Shown: positions 42,803-52,371 of the stretch, in pieces
Layout of the letters: the number at the start of each line of letters is the position of its first letter
Numbering within the stretch: position 1 is the first letter of the stretch
Source: Duganella dendranthematis
GTDB lineage: Bacteria; Pseudomonadota; Gammaproteobacteria; Burkholderiales; Burkholderiaceae_D
DNA length: 64,000 nucleotides
Direction of reading: 5' to 3'
NCBI RefSeq assembly: GCF_012849375.1
Contig: NZ_CP051684.1
Location: 3,658,001-3,722,000, forward strand
The notes under the pieces: generated by a model
Told to the model about the DNA's origin: nothing
What the model saw: the letters and a program-made list of their open reading frames with translations, nothing else
Databases searched by the model: none
Translations under genes and position numbers: made by a program

Positions 42803-43954
42803 ATGTTTACTTCTGTTTTGCTGGCGGTCGCCGCGTTTGTGATTGTGACCACCGAATTTTTGATTGTCGGCTTGCTGCCGGCGCTGGCGCGCGATCTGCA
42901 TATCGCGGTGGCGACGGCGGGGCAGCTGGTGACGCTGTTCGCCGTGGTGGTGATGGTGTGTGGGCCGTTTCTGACGGCGTGGCTGGCCAATGTCGAGCGC
43001 AAGCGCTTGTTCATTGCGATTCTGCTGTTGTTCGCGGCGTCGAATGGCTTGGCGGCGCTGGCGCCGAACGGCTGGGTGCTGGCGGTGGCGCGGCTGTTGC
43101 CAGCGCTGGCGTTGCCGGTGTTCTGGGGCACGGCCAGCGAGACGGCGGCGCAGATCGCCGCGCCGGGCCAGGGCGGGCGCGCGGTATCGCGCGTGTATCT
43201 GCGCATTTCCGGCGCCATGCTGTTCGGCATTCCGCTGGGCACGCTGGCGTCAGATGCGATCGGCTGGCGCGGCGCGTTCGGGCTGCTGGCGGCGTTGTCG
43301 TTGTTGATTGCGGTGCTGCTGGCGGCGTGTATGCCGACGGCGCGCGCGCACGAGCCGGTGCGCATGGCGGATCAGTTGCAGATATTGAAAAGCCCCTTCT
43401 TCCTGGCCAACGTGGGCTTGTCGGTGCTGGTGTTTACGGCGATGTTCACCGGTTATACCTATCTGGCTGAGATGCTGGAGCAATCGGCCGGTGTGGCGCC
43501 GGGGCGGGTCGGCTGGTGGCTGATGGGCTTTGGCGCCGTGGGCCTGCTGGGCAACTGGCTCGGCGGCTTGTGGGCCGGACGGCGACCGTTGGCGACGACG
43601 GCGGTATTCTGCGCGGTGCTGGCCGTCGGCATGGTGGCGAGCATGGCGTTGGCCGACGGCGCCGGCGGCGGCGGCGCGTGGTTTGTGCTGGCGCTGGCGG
43701 TGTGGGGCATCGCCAATACGGCGCTGTATCCGGTATGCCAGATCCGCGTGATGCAGGCGGCGACGCAAGCGCAGGCGCTGGCCGGCACCATCAATGTGTC
43801 GGCGGCCAACGGCGGCATCGCGCTGGGCGCCCTGATTGGCGGCGGCAGTATTGCCGCCTGGGGCGCAGGCAATATCGGTTACGTGTCCGGCGCGATTGCC
43901 TTGCTGGCGGCGCTGGCGGCGGCGTTTATCCGGCGGCCTGCATGGCGGCGGTGA
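42803..43954 (+). CDS. MFS transporter, DHA1-type efflux
   Basis: A 383-residue, 12-helix major facilitator protein. It begins SVLLAVAAFVIVTTEFLIVGLLPALARDL, the first-helix pattern of AraJ/YdhP/PbuE-like DHA1 efflux pumps. It has GQLVTLFAVVVMVCGPFLTAWL in helices 2-3, and AGTINVSAANGGIALGALIGG near the C-terminus, another mark of this set. Substrate unknown (sugar, purine or drug). The start is uncertain: ATG 42803 has only a weak GGGTC upstream; ATG 42779 is in frame. It diverges from the LysR gene at 41756-42708. Confidence 0.88.
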   Translation: MFTSVLLAVAAFVIVTTEFLIVGLLPALARDLHIAVATAGQLVTLFAVVVMVCGPFLTAWLANVERKRLFIAILLLFAASNGLAALAPNGWVLAVARLLPALALPVFWGTASETAAQIAAPGQGGRAVSRVYLRISGAMLFGIPLGTLASDAIGWRGAFGLLAALSLLIAVLLAACMPTARAHEPVRMADQLQILKSPFFLANVGLSVLVFTAMFTGYTYLAEMLEQSAGVAPGRVGWWLMGFGAVGLLGNWLGGLWAGRRPLATTAVFCAVLAVGMVASMALADGAGGGGAWFVLALAVWGIANTALYPVCQIRVMQAATQAQALAGTINVSAANGGIALGALIGGGSIAAWGAGNIGYVSGAIALLAALAAAFIRRPAWRR

Positions 43955-44837
43955 TTTGGGCGCGGAGCCAGGTGTTGGCGGGGTCGTTGTCGACGTTGGC
44001 GTGCCAGTACAGGTAGACGTCCAGCGACGGCATGGTCAGCGGCAACGGCAGGATCTGGTTGGTGAATTGCTGGTTGACGATGCGCGCCAGCCGGTCGGGC
44101 ATCGTTAGCGCCAGGTCGGTCTGGCTGACCACGCGGCAGGCGGCGAAGTAGTGTTGGCAGCGCAGGCGAATCTTGCGTTGCAGGCCTTGCCGGCTCAGCT
44201 CGACATCTTCCAGTCCCGGCCCGCGCCGGCGCGAGCTGGTCTGGATGTGTTCCATTTCCAGGTAGGTGTCCAGCGTCAGCGCGCGGCGCTTGACCAGCGG
44301 GTGGCCGCGCCGCACCAGTACCACGGTCTGGTCGCCGGCCAGCTGCGCGCGCCGCACGTCGTTCGGCAGCGGCAGCAGCACATCGATGGCGGCGTCCAGC
44401 GTGCCAGCCGCCAGTTCGCTTTCCAGTTCGCGCCGGCTCACTTGCAGGGTGTTCAGCGTGGCCGACGGCGCCGCCGCCGAGATGCCGGCCATCAGGCCCG
44501 GCAGCACGCTGGCTTCCAGCACGTCGCGCACCGCCAGCGAGAAGTTGCGCTCACTGCTGGCGGGGTCGAAGTGCGCGGCGCCGCTCAGCGTGACTTCAAA
44601 GCCGCGCAGCGCGCGCCGCACCTGGTCGATGATGGAGCGGGTCAGCGGCGTCGGCGTCATGACGTGGCCCTGGCGCTCGAACAGCGGGTCGTCGAACAGC
44701 TGGCGCAGGCGGTTCAGCGCGTGGCTGATGGCCGGCTGCGTCAGGTTCATTTTAAGGCTGGCGCGGGTGATGCTGCCTTCCGCATAGATCGCTTCCAGCA
44801 CGATGAATAGGTTCAGATCGACTTTTGATAGATGCAT
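43926..44837 (-). CDS. LysR-family regulator
   Basis: A 303-residue LysR protein. The HTH is VDLNLFIVLEAIYAEGSITRASLKMNLTQPAISHALNRLRQLFDDPLF, and the effector domain starts near residue 92 (NFSLAVRDVLEASVLPGLMAGI). The NodD-like opening DLNLFIVLEAIYAEGSIT is typical of the PcpR/LeuO branch. It diverges from the histidine phosphatase/acyl-CoA dehydrogenase pair; the gap has a LysR-type palindrome at 44864-44878. Its 3' end overlaps the convergent MFS gene by 29 bases. Confidence 0.9.
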   Translation of the reverse strand: MHLSKVDLNLFIVLEAIYAEGSITRASLKMNLTQPAISHALNRLRQLFDDPLFERQGHVMTPTPLTRSIIDQVRRALRGFEVTLSGAAHFDPASSERNFSLAVRDVLEASVLPGLMAGISAAAPSATLNTLQVSRRELESELAAGTLDAAIDVLLPLPNDVRRAQLAGDQTVVLVRRGHPLVKRRALTLDTYLEMEHIQTSSRRRGPGLEDVELSRQGLQRKIRLRCQHYFAACRVVSQTDLALTMPDRLARIVNQQFTNQILPLPLTMPSLDVYLYWHANVDNDPANTWLRAQITAAMQAAG

Positions 44838-44863
44838 GGAATTTATCCATTTCAATTAATTCT

Positions 44864-44878
44864 ATTCATTTGATGAAT
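44864..44878. promoter_or_regulatory. LysR-type box in the lysR/phosphatase gap
   Basis: ATTCATTTGATGAAT is a perfect palindrome (6-base arms, 3-base centre) containing the T-N11-A pattern of LysR binding sites, in an AT-rich stretch 27 bases upstream of the lysR start and 44 before the phosphatase start. It probably serves the LysR gene at 43926-44837. Confidence 0.55.
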
Positions 44879-44921
44879 TATAGGCCGCCCGGTAAGCTAC
44901 AGGTCTGACGGAGGAGGCGAG

Positions 44922-45626
44922 ATGGGACAAATTTTTCTGGTGCGTCACGGGCAGGCCTCGTTCGGCAAGGCCAATTATGATCAATTGTCGGAGCTGGGCT
45001 TTGAGCAGGCGCGCCTGTTGGGACAGTGGTATGCGAATACCCGCCAGACTTTCAGCAAGGTGATTACCGGCGGCATGGTGCGGCATCGGCAGACGGCCGA
45101 TACGTGTCTGTCGATGGTGCCGCGTAAGCAGCTGCTGGAGACGGAGTGGGCGACCGATGCCGACTTCGCCGAGTTCGATCATCAGGAGGTGCTGCTGCGC
45201 CATTGTCCGGAGTTTGCCGATGCGGCGGCGTTCAAGGCGCTGCTGGCCAGCCATGTCGATCCGCCGCGCGCGCTGGAGCATGTGTTCCGCGCCGCTATGC
45301 AGCGCTGGATGGGCGGCGCACATGACGGCGACTACGCCGAGACCTGGCCGGCTTTCCGCCGCCGCTGCGTGCGCGCGCTGGAGCGGCTCGATACCGACAG
45401 CCGCCAGCAGACCACGATGGTGTTCACCTCCGGCGGTGTGATTGCGGCGCTGATGCAGCATCTGCTGGGCTTGCAGGATTTCCAGGTGATGGAGCTGAAC
45501 TGGACGCTGGCCAATTGCGCCGTCACCAAGCTGATGCAGCGCCCCGGCCAGTTCACGCTGAGCTATCTGAATAATTACGCGCATCTGGAATGGCTGGGCC
45601 AGCCCGGCGCGATCACCTACCGATAA
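44922..45626 (+). CDS. Histidine phosphatase (phosphoglycerate mutase-like) family protein
   Basis: A 234-residue branch-1 histidine phosphatase. The catalytic histidine is in FLVRHGQASFGKANYDQLSELG at residue 9. A second arginine lies in ITGGMVRHRQTAD, and the second active-site histidine is probably near VFTSGGVIAALMQHLLG. Substrate unknown. AGGAGGCG precedes the ATG. It is followed after 18 bases by an acyl-CoA dehydrogenase gene; a phosphatase of this type next to acyl-CoA dehydrogenase is commonly seen in betaproteobacteria, from memory. Confidence 0.9.
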   Translation: MGQIFLVRHGQASFGKANYDQLSELGFEQARLLGQWYANTRQTFSKVITGGMVRHRQTADTCLSMVPRKQLLETEWATDADFAEFDHQEVLLRHCPEFADAAAFKALLASHVDPPRALEHVFRAAMQRWMGGAHDGDYAETWPAFRRRCVRALERLDTDSRQQTTMVFTSGGVIAALMQHLLGLQDFQVMELNWTLANCAVTKLMQRPGQFTLSYLNNYAHLEWLGQPGAITYR

Positions 45627-45644
45627 TAACGACCAGGAGACTTC

Positions 45645-46859
45645 ATGGATTTCGATTACAGCCCGAAAGTACAGCAACTGCAAGCGCGTCTGCGCGCTTT
45701 CATGGATGAGCATATTTATCCCAACGAGCATGCGTTCCACGCCGAGGTGGACGCCAACCGCGCCGCCGGCAACGCCTGGGTGGCGACCAGGATCATGGAA
45801 GAGCTGAAGCTGAAGGCGCGCGCGGCGGGCCTGTGGAATCTGTTCCTGCCGGACTCGGAGCATGGCGCCGGTCTCACCAATCTGGAATACGCGCCGCTGT
45901 GCGAGATCATGGGCCGCGTGCACTGGGCGCCGGAGGTGTTCAACTGCGCGGCGCCGGATACCGGCAATATGGAAGTGCTGGCGCGCTACGGCACGCCGGA
46001 ACAGCAGCAGCAATGGCTGGTGCCGCTGCTGGATGGCCGTATCCGTTCGTGCTTCGGCATGACCGAGCCGGCGGTGGCGTCGTCGGACGCGACCAACATC
46101 GAAAGCTCGATCGTGCGCGATGGCGACGCGTACGTGATCAACGGCCGCAAGTGGTGGTCGTCCGGCGCCAACGATCCGCGCTGCGCGGTGTTCATCTTCA
46201 TGGGCAAGAGCGATCCGCACAATGAAAACCGGCACCAGCAGCAGTCGATGATTTTGGTGCCGCGCGACGCGCCGGGTCTGACCATCCTGCGCCATCTGCC
46301 GGTGTTCGGCTTTGACGATGCGCCGCACGGCCATGCGGAAGTGGTGTTTGACAATGTGCGCGTGCCGGCCGGCAATCTGTTGCTGGGCGAGGGCAGGGGC
46401 TTCGAGATCGCGCAGGGCCGGCTGGGGCCGGGACGGATTCACCACTGCATGCGGCTGATCGGGCTGGCCGAGCGGGCCTTGCAGCAAATGTGCCAGCGCA
46501 GTCTGGCGCGGGTGGCGTTCGGCAAGCCGGTGGCGCAGCAGGGCGTGACGCTGGAGCGCATCGCCGAGTCGCGCATCCTGATCGACCAGGCGCGCCTGCT
46601 GGTGCTGAATGCGGCCCATATGATGGATACGGTCGGCAACAAGGTGGCTGCCAAGGAAATCGCGATGATCAAGGTGGCGGCGCCGAACATGGCTTGCCAG
46701 GTGATCGACTGGGCGATCCAGGTGCAGGGCGGTGGCGGCATGGCCGATCCCTTCCTGGCCCACGCATACGCCAGCGCCCGCTCGCTGCGGCTGGCCGACG
46801 GGCCGGACGAGGTGCACCGGGCGCAGATCGGCAAGATGGAGCTAGCACGTTACAAGTGA
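45645..46859 (+). CDS. Acyl-CoA dehydrogenase
   Basis: A 404-residue FAD enzyme that makes a trans-2-enoyl-CoA and gives electrons to ETF. It has the three-part ACAD layout: helical N-terminus ([21 protein letters not shown]), middle beta domain with [21 protein letters not shown] and [14 protein letters not shown], and the C-terminal helices with [30 protein letters not shown] and [18 protein letters not shown]. The catalytic acid is likely in the GGGGMADPF to [10 protein letters not shown] stretch. The long N-terminus and WW motif resemble the ACAD10/11-like group that acts on branched or long chains; specificity is not certain. Confidence 0.93.
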   Translation: MDFDYSPKVQQLQARLRAFMDEHIYPNEHAFHAEVDANRAAGNAWVATRIMEELKLKARAAGLWNLFLPDSEHGAGLTNLEYAPLCEIMGRVHWAPEVFNCAAPDTGNMEVLARYGTPEQQQQWLVPLLDGRIRSCFGMTEPAVASSDATNIESSIVRDGDAYVINGRKWWSSGANDPRCAVFIFMGKSDPHNENRHQQQSMILVPRDAPGLTILRHLPVFGFDDAPHGHAEVVFDNVRVPAGNLLLGEGRGFEIAQGRLGPGRIHHCMRLIGLAERALQQMCQRSLARVAFGKPVAQQGVTLERIAESRILIDQARLLVLNAAHMMDTVGNKVAAKEIAMIKVAAPNMACQVIDWAIQVQGGGGMADPFLAHAYASARSLRLADGPDEVHRAQIGKMELARYK

Positions 46860-46930
46860 TTATTCCAGCGCTGAGGTAATCGTTTTCCGTAAAACTGTTG
46901 CGCGGCTTTCTCACAGGTGTCGACTTCGTG

Positions 46931-46958
46931 TTGACATCTGTAAAAGCCTGCTTTAATC
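46931..46958 (+). promoter_or_regulatory. Possible sigma-70 promoter of the TonB receptor gene
   Basis: A perfect TTGACA (46931-46936) is followed at 15-17 bases by a TTTAAT/TAATCT region (46952-46959), about 55 bases before the ribosome binding site of the receptor gene. Spacing is on the short side for the better -10 match. Confidence 0.45.
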
Positions 46959-47011
46959 TTTGTCACCACGCAAGTTAAACGATTAACTAAAACAAAAAGC
47001 TGGAGACGACG

Positions 47012-49513
47012 ATGAAAAAACCTATCCTTCTGACGCCGATGGCGTCGGCCCTCGCGCTGGCCTTGCTGTCCCTGAACGCCCACGCGCAACAAGAAGAATC
47101 GACTAGCAAACCCGGCACCCTGGAGACTGTAGTCGTTACCGCAAATAAACGCGTCGAAAAATTGGAAAGCGTTCCAATGGCGATTTCGGTGATGAGCGAG
47201 CAGGAAATCCAGCGCACCAATATCCGCGAAATCGAGGACGTGGTGGCGATGATGCCGTCGCTGACCCTGAACTCGGGCACCACCGCCGCCAACAACGCCA
47301 TCTTCATGCGCGGCATCGGCACCGTCTCGGTCGGTATCGGCGTCGAGTCGGACGTGGCCGTGATCATCGATGACATCCCGATCGCCACCCAGTTCCAGGC
47401 CTTCAAGGACCTGGCCGACGTGTCGCGCATCGAGGTGCTGAAAGGCCCGCAGAGCACGCTGTTCGGCAAGTCGGCGGTGGCCGGCGCCGTCAACATCGTC
47501 ACCAAGCCGATTTCCGGCCCGATGGTCTACCGCGCCAGCACCTATCTGACCAATGACAACGAGTGGCGCGTCAACGCCTCGGCCGGCGGCCAGCTGGACG
47601 AGCACTTCGCGCTGCGCCTGTACGCCGGCAAGAGCCGGCTGCCGGGCACCTTCCACAACCTGACCGACGGCAAGGATGTCAACGGCTCGGGCGGCAAGAC
47701 CTTCATGGCCAAGCTGCAATGGAATCCGACCGATACGCTGCAGGTGGACCTGTCGCCGCGCTATAACTTCCAGGACAATTCGCGCGGCGTCACCGCCGTC
47801 AACGGCTTCAACCTGCGCACCGGTTCGGCGGCGGCCGGCAATGTGGTGACGACGCCGATCGGCCTGAATGGCGTGTACCTGAACGGCAATCCGCTGCTGC
47901 CGGCCACCTCGGTGCTGGCCGGCATCAACGTCAACGATCCGAATAACCGCAATGTGCGGCGCGATTTCCCGACCGGCCTGATTTCCAGCGACCGCGGCGT
48001 CGGCCTCAAGGTGTCGTGGACGCTGCCGAACGATGCGCAGCTGATGTCGATCTCGTCGTGGAGCAAATACCTGGCCAACGACTTCCGCGACCAGGACTTT
48101 ACCGACGTGCCGACCATCGCCGTCGCCGGTTCGACCATTCCGACCGTGGGCAACAACCAGTTCGGCACCTACGACATCCGCTCGAAGACGCAGGAGCTGC
48201 GCTACGTGTCGCCGGACTCGGGCAGCGTCAAGTACGTGGCCGGGCTGTGGCTGGCGCATAACGAAATCTACCGCCACTTCATTCGCGGCTATTGCGTGGC
48301 GCCGACCGTGTGCAGCGCCAATTCGCCGTCCAGCCCGACCAACTACTACACCGACATCTACAACACCAACAAGGCGGTGTTCGGCCAGGCGTCGTGGGAG
48401 TTCATGCCGACCTGGACGCTGACGGGCGGCCTGCGCGTCAACGAAGAGATTTCCGGCTACCACTACAAGCGCAATTACTACACCGACCAGCTGACCGAGG
48501 CCTCGTTCAAGCCGGGCCCGGTCGGCGTCGACCAGTTCCAGAGCACCGGCAACAACGACCGCGCCACCACCGGCAAGGTCAGCCTGCAGAAGCAGGTGAC
48601 GCCGGAATGGATGGTGTATTCGCAGGTGTCGACCGGTTACAAGGGCGAGGCGTATGACGTGACCTCGGGCCTGAAGGCGGTGGCGGCGTTCCCGATTCGT
48701 CCGGAAACCAGCCAGAGCTTCGAGCTGGGCACCAAGGCCAATCTGTTCAACAATCGCATGTCGATCGCGGCCACGTATTTCAAGTCGGATTTCTTCAATT
48801 ACCAGCAGAACGTGACCTACGTGCTGCCGAACGATCCGACCATCTACAGCCAGCTCAATTCCATTCCGAACATCGCCACCCATGGCTTTGAACTGGATGT
48901 CAACGCGCTGGCGGCCAAGGATCTGAATGTGAATGCGGCGCTGGCGTTCACGCTGCCGACCATCGAGAAGTGGGCCAATGGTCCGTGCTACAGCGATTCG
49001 ACCAATGTGGCGGTGGGCGGCACCAAGCTGGCGGCCAACGGTTCGATCGCCGGCCAGAACAGCGCCTGCTTCCCGATTGCGCCAGGGTCGACCACTGGCG
49101 TGCAGAATCTGGACAATTCGAACTTCCCGGGTACGCCGAAGATCAAGCTGAATATCGGTGCCACCTATGAGTTCAATGTGCCGAAGCTGCCGCTGCGGGC
49201 CTTTGTCAACGCCAATGTGCGCTATCAGAGTAAGTATTACACCAATATCAACAACGATCCAAACTCGGTCAACGATCCGTACAGCATTACCGATGTGGGC
49301 TTCGGCGTGCGCGATCCGCAGGACAAGTACAAGCTGAGCTTCCGCGTCAACAATCTGTTCGATCGCTTCTATATTCCGAATGCGAACGCCAGCGGTCCGT
49401 CGTCGTTCCGTGCCGGCCCGACCGCCACGTCGCCGCAGGTATCGGCCAGCAGCTGGGTGCCGCCGCGTGATGTATTCCGCTACTTCAGCGTCAAGCTGGA
49501 TGTGAAGTTCTGA
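47012..49513 (+). CDS. TonB-dependent outer-membrane receptor
   Basis: An 833-residue receptor. Residues 1-26 are a signal peptide (ALALLSLNAHA). A TonB box (LETVVVTANKR) leads into the plug domain (about 48-170; SVPMAISVMSEQEIQRT, DVVAMMPSLTLNSGT, IFMRGIGT, RIEVLKGPQSTLFGKSAVAGAVNI). The barrel (about 190-833) ends in KLDVKF with the C-terminal Phe needed for outer-membrane assembly. The plug is of the iron-complex/OMR (TIGR01782-like, Caulobacter-type) style. The substrate is unknown; no TonB-linked uptake genes are adjacent. GGAGACGACG precedes the ATG. A terminator follows at 49625. Confidence 0.93.
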   Translation: MKKPILLTPMASALALALLSLNAHAQQEESTSKPGTLETVVVTANKRVEKLESVPMAISVMSEQEIQRTNIREIEDVVAMMPSLTLNSGTTAANNAIFMRGIGTVSVGIGVESDVAVIIDDIPIATQFQAFKDLADVSRIEVLKGPQSTLFGKSAVAGAVNIVTKPISGPMVYRASTYLTNDNEWRVNASAGGQLDEHFALRLYAGKSRLPGTFHNLTDGKDVNGSGGKTFMAKLQWNPTDTLQVDLSPRYNFQDNSRGVTAVNGFNLRTGSAAAGNVVTTPIGLNGVYLNGNPLLPATSVLAGINVNDPNNRNVRRDFPTGLISSDRGVGLKVSWTLPNDAQLMSISSWSKYLANDFRDQDFTDVPTIAVAGSTIPTVGNNQFGTYDIRSKTQELRYVSPDSGSVKYVAGLWLAHNEIYRHFIRGYCVAPTVCSANSPSSPTNYYTDIYNTNKAVFGQASWEFMPTWTLTGGLRVNEEISGYHYKRNYYTDQLTEASFKPGPVGVDQFQSTGNNDRATTGKVSLQKQVTPEWMVYSQVSTGYKGEAYDVTSGLKAVAAFPIRPETSQSFELGTKANLFNNRMSIAATYFKSDFFNYQQNVTYVLPNDPTIYSQLNSIPNIATHGFELDVNALAAKDLNVNAALAFTLPTIEKWANGPCYSDSTNVAVGGTKLAANGSIAGQNSACFPIAPGSTTGVQNLDNSNFPGTPKIKLNIGATYEFNVPKLPLRAFVNANVRYQSKYYTNINNDPNSVNDPYSITDVGFGVRDPQDKYKLSFRVNNLFDRFYIPNANASGPSSFRAGPTATSPQVSASSWVPPRDVFRYFSVKLDVKF

Positions 49514-49624
49514 GCGTTATGCGTTGTGTGAATCTCTGGCATCAGTAATATAAATTGGATAAATAGTTTGGCCGCAGGCATGATTGCACCTGTCTCCTCT
49601 ATTCTCCTCCAAGGAAATAGATTT

Positions 49625-49652
49625 AGCCCGCTCTCGTAGCGGGCTTTTTTTT
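49625..49652. terminator. Intrinsic terminator after the TonB receptor
   Basis: Stem AGCCCGCT/AGCGGGCT (8 perfect pairs) with a CTCGT loop and a run of eight T. It lies about 110 bases beyond the receptor stop and abuts the stop of the convergent gene at 49651. The hairpin can end transcription from the plus side; on the minus side it lacks a matching T run. Confidence 0.85.
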
Positions 49653-50277
49653 ATTCAAACGCGACGTCTTCCAGGCGGAAGCGGAACTTGCGCCGCTCGG
49701 GCGAGGTCCAGCCTTCGCCCGGCGTGGTGTCGCGCGGCCGGGGCGGCGGTTCCGCCGGCGGTGGCGGCGCTTGCAGTTTCTGTTGCAAGGCGGCCAGCAA
49801 TGCGGTGATGGGGGTGTCTGGCGCTGCTGGCATGGCGACGACCGGGCGGGCTGCTTGCTCGGCCAGTTCCTGACGCAGCCGGCCAGCATTCTTGAACTGC
49901 TTGTCTTCAGGACGCTTGATGTAGAGGTCCATCCAGGCGTTGCGGAAGGAGCGGGCGAAGGCTTGCGCGAACTGGTTGGGCGACACCGATCTGCCTTTGT
50001 GGATGATTTCGTCGCCGACCACGCGGGCATAGTTGTACTCGCCATAGCTCCACGAGCGCAGCTCGGTGCCGTCCGGCAGAAATAGCGTTTTCCATTGGTA
50101 GCCGCGCACGCTGGCCGGGTCGTTGCCGGCGGCCAGCTTGCTTTGTTCTCGCAGCCAGAGCTCGATGGCGCTGGTGACCACTTCGGAGAGGTCTTGCGTG
50201 CCGCCGCGCAGTTTTAGTTGCGAAATCAGGCGGAGCAGGGTGTCGGTGTCTATTTGCAGACTCACTGTGGATTTCAT
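49651..50277 (-). CDS. Unknown protein with RHH-like N-terminus
   Basis: A 208-residue protein I do not recognise. Residues about 1-48 (MKSTVSLQIDTDTLLRLISQ, then SEVVTSAIELWLREQ) have the beta-strand/two-helix pattern of ribbon-helix-helix DNA-binding proteins (CopG/Arc type). The middle (about 65-140) contains PDGTELRSWSYGEYNYARVVGDEIIHKG and SPNQFAQAFARSFRNAWMDLYIKRP. The C-terminal third is a proline-rich linker (APPPPAEPPPRPRD) and a short basic tail. GGAGAAATAGG precedes the ATG. A long inverted repeat made of AAATAG-type units lies just upstream (50291-50368) and is likely its own operator. Confidence 0.65.
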   Translation of the reverse strand: MKSTVSLQIDTDTLLRLISQLKLRGGTQDLSEVVTSAIELWLREQSKLAAGNDPASVRGYQWKTLFLPDGTELRSWSYGEYNYARVVGDEIIHKGRSVSPNQFAQAFARSFRNAWMDLYIKRPEDKQFKNAGRLRQELAEQAARPVVAMPAAPDTPITALLAALQQKLQAPPPPAEPPPRPRDTTPGEGWTSPERRKFRFRLEDVAFE

Positions 50278-50290
50278 CCTATTTCTCCTT

Positions 50291-50368
50291 CTATTTTTCA
50301 CTGTTTTCCTCTATTTAGATCGACAGTTCGCGGAATAGTTCAATGCAAATGAAAATAGTGAAAAATAG
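50291..50368. repeat. Large inverted repeat of AAATAG-like units upstream of the RHH-like gene
   Basis: Left arm 50291-50308 and right arm 50351-50368 are 18 bases long and match at 17 of 18 when inverted (arm core GAAAATAGTG-AAAAATAG). The same AAATAG word recurs at 50373, in GGAATAGTT at 50332-50340, and on the minus strand just before the ATG, giving an array of half-sites around the gene start. This looks like a cooperative operator. Confidence 0.7.
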
Positions 50369-50433
50369 TGGCGGAAATAGAAGATTTGCCACAGGGCTGT
50401 GGACTGGGCACCCCTGTATATATCCTCGCAGGG

Positions 50434-52371
50434 CTAGGCTGCGCGCGCCAGTGGCAGCCACAGGGTGAACAGGGTGCCGGTGTCGTTAGATTGCCAACTG
50501 ACCTTGCCGTCCACCGAGGCGGCGCGGCGGCGCTGGTTTTGCAGGCCGCGGCCGCCTGCGTGGCCCAGCGCTTGCGCCACGTCGAAGCCGCTGCCGTTGT
50601 CGGAGATGTGCACCTGCACGCCGTCGACGCCGTGGGTGGTGGCAACGCGGATTTCGGTGGCGCGCGTGTGGCGCAGGATGTTGGCGATGCTTTCCTGCAC
50701 AATGCGCAGGATGTGCAGCGCGCTCGAAGGATTTAGCCACGGCAGCGTCGGCAGTTCGCGCACTTCCCACAGCAGCTTGACGCCGGTGCCTTCCAGCCGT
50801 GGTTCCAGGCGGAAGCGCAGGGTGGCCAGCAACAGCAGCAGGTCGGCCTCGACCGGCTCCATCGAATCGATAGTCAGCTTGAGGTCATCCAGACAATCTT
50901 TCAATATTTGAGAAACGCGTTCGTCGCTGATGTTGCCGCGCTCGACCGAGCGGATCGCGCTGATCAGCGAGGAACCGAGGCCGTCGTGCATGTCCTGCAT
51001 CAGCCGCTGGCGCTCGTCGCTGATGGTCTGGCGCAGTTCGATCTCGCGCAGGCGCTGGTGGCTGGTTTCCAGTTCCGCTTCGCGCGCTGTCAGCCGCTCG
51101 GCCAGGCCGGCGTTGACGCGCTCGACCTCGGCAATCGCGTCGACATAGCGGCGGTACATCAGCACGCCGAAGGTGATAAAGCACACGGCCGGTGCATACG
51201 CCCCCAGATACCAGCCTTCCGCGTTGATGATGTTGTTTTGCAGCAGCCAGTCCGACATGCCCATGGCGGTGCAGGCGAACAGGCCGTAGACCACCAGCCG
51301 GCCTTCCGGCGAATGGCGCCAGCCGGCCACGCAGGTAATCATGCTCATCACCGGCGCGATCAGGTAGACCAGCGGCGTCACGGTCGGCATATTCGGCAGC
51401 ACCGCCAGCACCGGCAAGGTCAGCACGCCGATCAGCAGCGTCACCGCCACCAGCGCGCGGGTCAGCCAGACCAGCGGCCGCTGGTGCAGCTGACACAGGA
51501 AGACGTGCACCGCCAATACCAGCCAGAACAGCGAATTGACGGTCAGCCACGCGAACCAGTCATTCTCGACCGGCAGGTCGACATAGAAATGCAGGCCGCG
51601 CAGGAAGGAGGTGACGGCCAGGTTGAAGAACAGCAGGTAGGCAATCTCCTGCGGCCGCCGCAGCCAGACAAACACGGAAAAAACGCCGACCGCCATGAAG
51701 GCGGCGCTGAGCATGGCCGGCAACTGCTGTTGCAGCCACAGCCGCACGTGATAGGCCGACTGCAGCACATTGGCTGGCCTCAGCCGCAAGGATGACAGCG
51801 CCGTCTGCGAGGCCGGGCTGTGTTCCAGCCGCAGCAGGATCTCGCGCACCGGCGCGCTGCCGGCATGCTGGTCCAGCGTGCACCACAGCGGCGTGCGGGT
51901 GCTGTTCCAGGCCGGCCCCTCCGCCTGCGCCTGGTGCGCCAGCTTGCCGTTGATATACACCGCGATGGTGCCGTCGGTCTTGACGCGGATGCCGTACAGG
52001 GCCAGCAGCCGGGCCTGCACGGGCAAGCCGTCCACCACGACTTTCAGCCAGCTGATGCGAACGCCGGGCGGCACTTGGCCGGTGGCTCCGGCCCCCGCGC
52101 CGGCAGCGGCCTGGCGCAGCAGCGCAATCGACGGGCTGAACGGCAATGCCACCAGTTGCCACGCCGGCGGCAGATTGGCGCTGTCGACCTCGGCCGGCGG
52201 CGCCGTATAGCCGGTGGCGACGGTTTCCTGCCACCCGGCCTGGGTCAGGTGCAGGCTGGCGGCCGGGCCGTGGCCGCCGTCGTTGTCGAGATAGAGCGAC
52301 GCCGCCGCCAGCAGCACGGCAAGCGAGAACAGCAGCAGTAAATTGCCCAGCAGGCGCGGCGGACGCGCCAT
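50434..52371 (-). CDS. Membrane sensor histidine kinase (NarX/DegS-type HisKA_3)
   Basis: A 645-residue hybrid-membrane kinase. An N-terminal helix (10-26) is followed by a periplasmic domain (about 30-210) of the 7TMR-DISM extracellular type (WQLVALPFSPSIALLRQ, GIRVKTDGTIAVYINGKL, VREILLRLEHSPAS). Then come about seven membrane helices (215-415), a coiled coil (AEVERVNAGLAERLTAREAE) and the HisKA_3 dimerisation domain with H462 in RLMQDMHDGLGSSLI. The ATPase domain ends the protein (ISDNGSGFDVAQALGHAGGRGLQNQRRR). Its ATG overlaps the stop of the response regulator gene (TGATG). The signal is unknown. Confidence 0.9.
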   Translation of the reverse strand: MARPPRLLGNLLLLFSLAVLLAAASLYLDNDGGHGPAASLHLTQAGWQETVATGYTAPPAEVDSANLPPAWQLVALPFSPSIALLRQAAAGAGAGATGQVPPGVRISWLKVVVDGLPVQARLLALYGIRVKTDGTIAVYINGKLAHQAQAEGPAWNSTRTPLWCTLDQHAGSAPVREILLRLEHSPASQTALSSLRLRPANVLQSAYHVRLWLQQQLPAMLSAAFMAVGVFSVFVWLRRPQEIAYLLFFNLAVTSFLRGLHFYVDLPVENDWFAWLTVNSLFWLVLAVHVFLCQLHQRPLVWLTRALVAVTLLIGVLTLPVLAVLPNMPTVTPLVYLIAPVMSMITCVAGWRHSPEGRLVVYGLFACTAMGMSDWLLQNNIINAEGWYLGAYAPAVCFITFGVLMYRRYVDAIAEVERVNAGLAERLTAREAELETSHQRLREIELRQTISDERQRLMQDMHDGLGSSLISAIRSVERGNISDERVSQILKDCLDDLKLTIDSMEPVEADLLLLLATLRFRLEPRLEGTGVKLLWEVRELPTLPWLNPSSALHILRIVQESIANILRHTRATEIRVATTHGVDGVQVHISDNGSGFDVAQALGHAGGRGLQNQRRRAASVDGKVSWQSNDTGTLFTLWLPLARAA

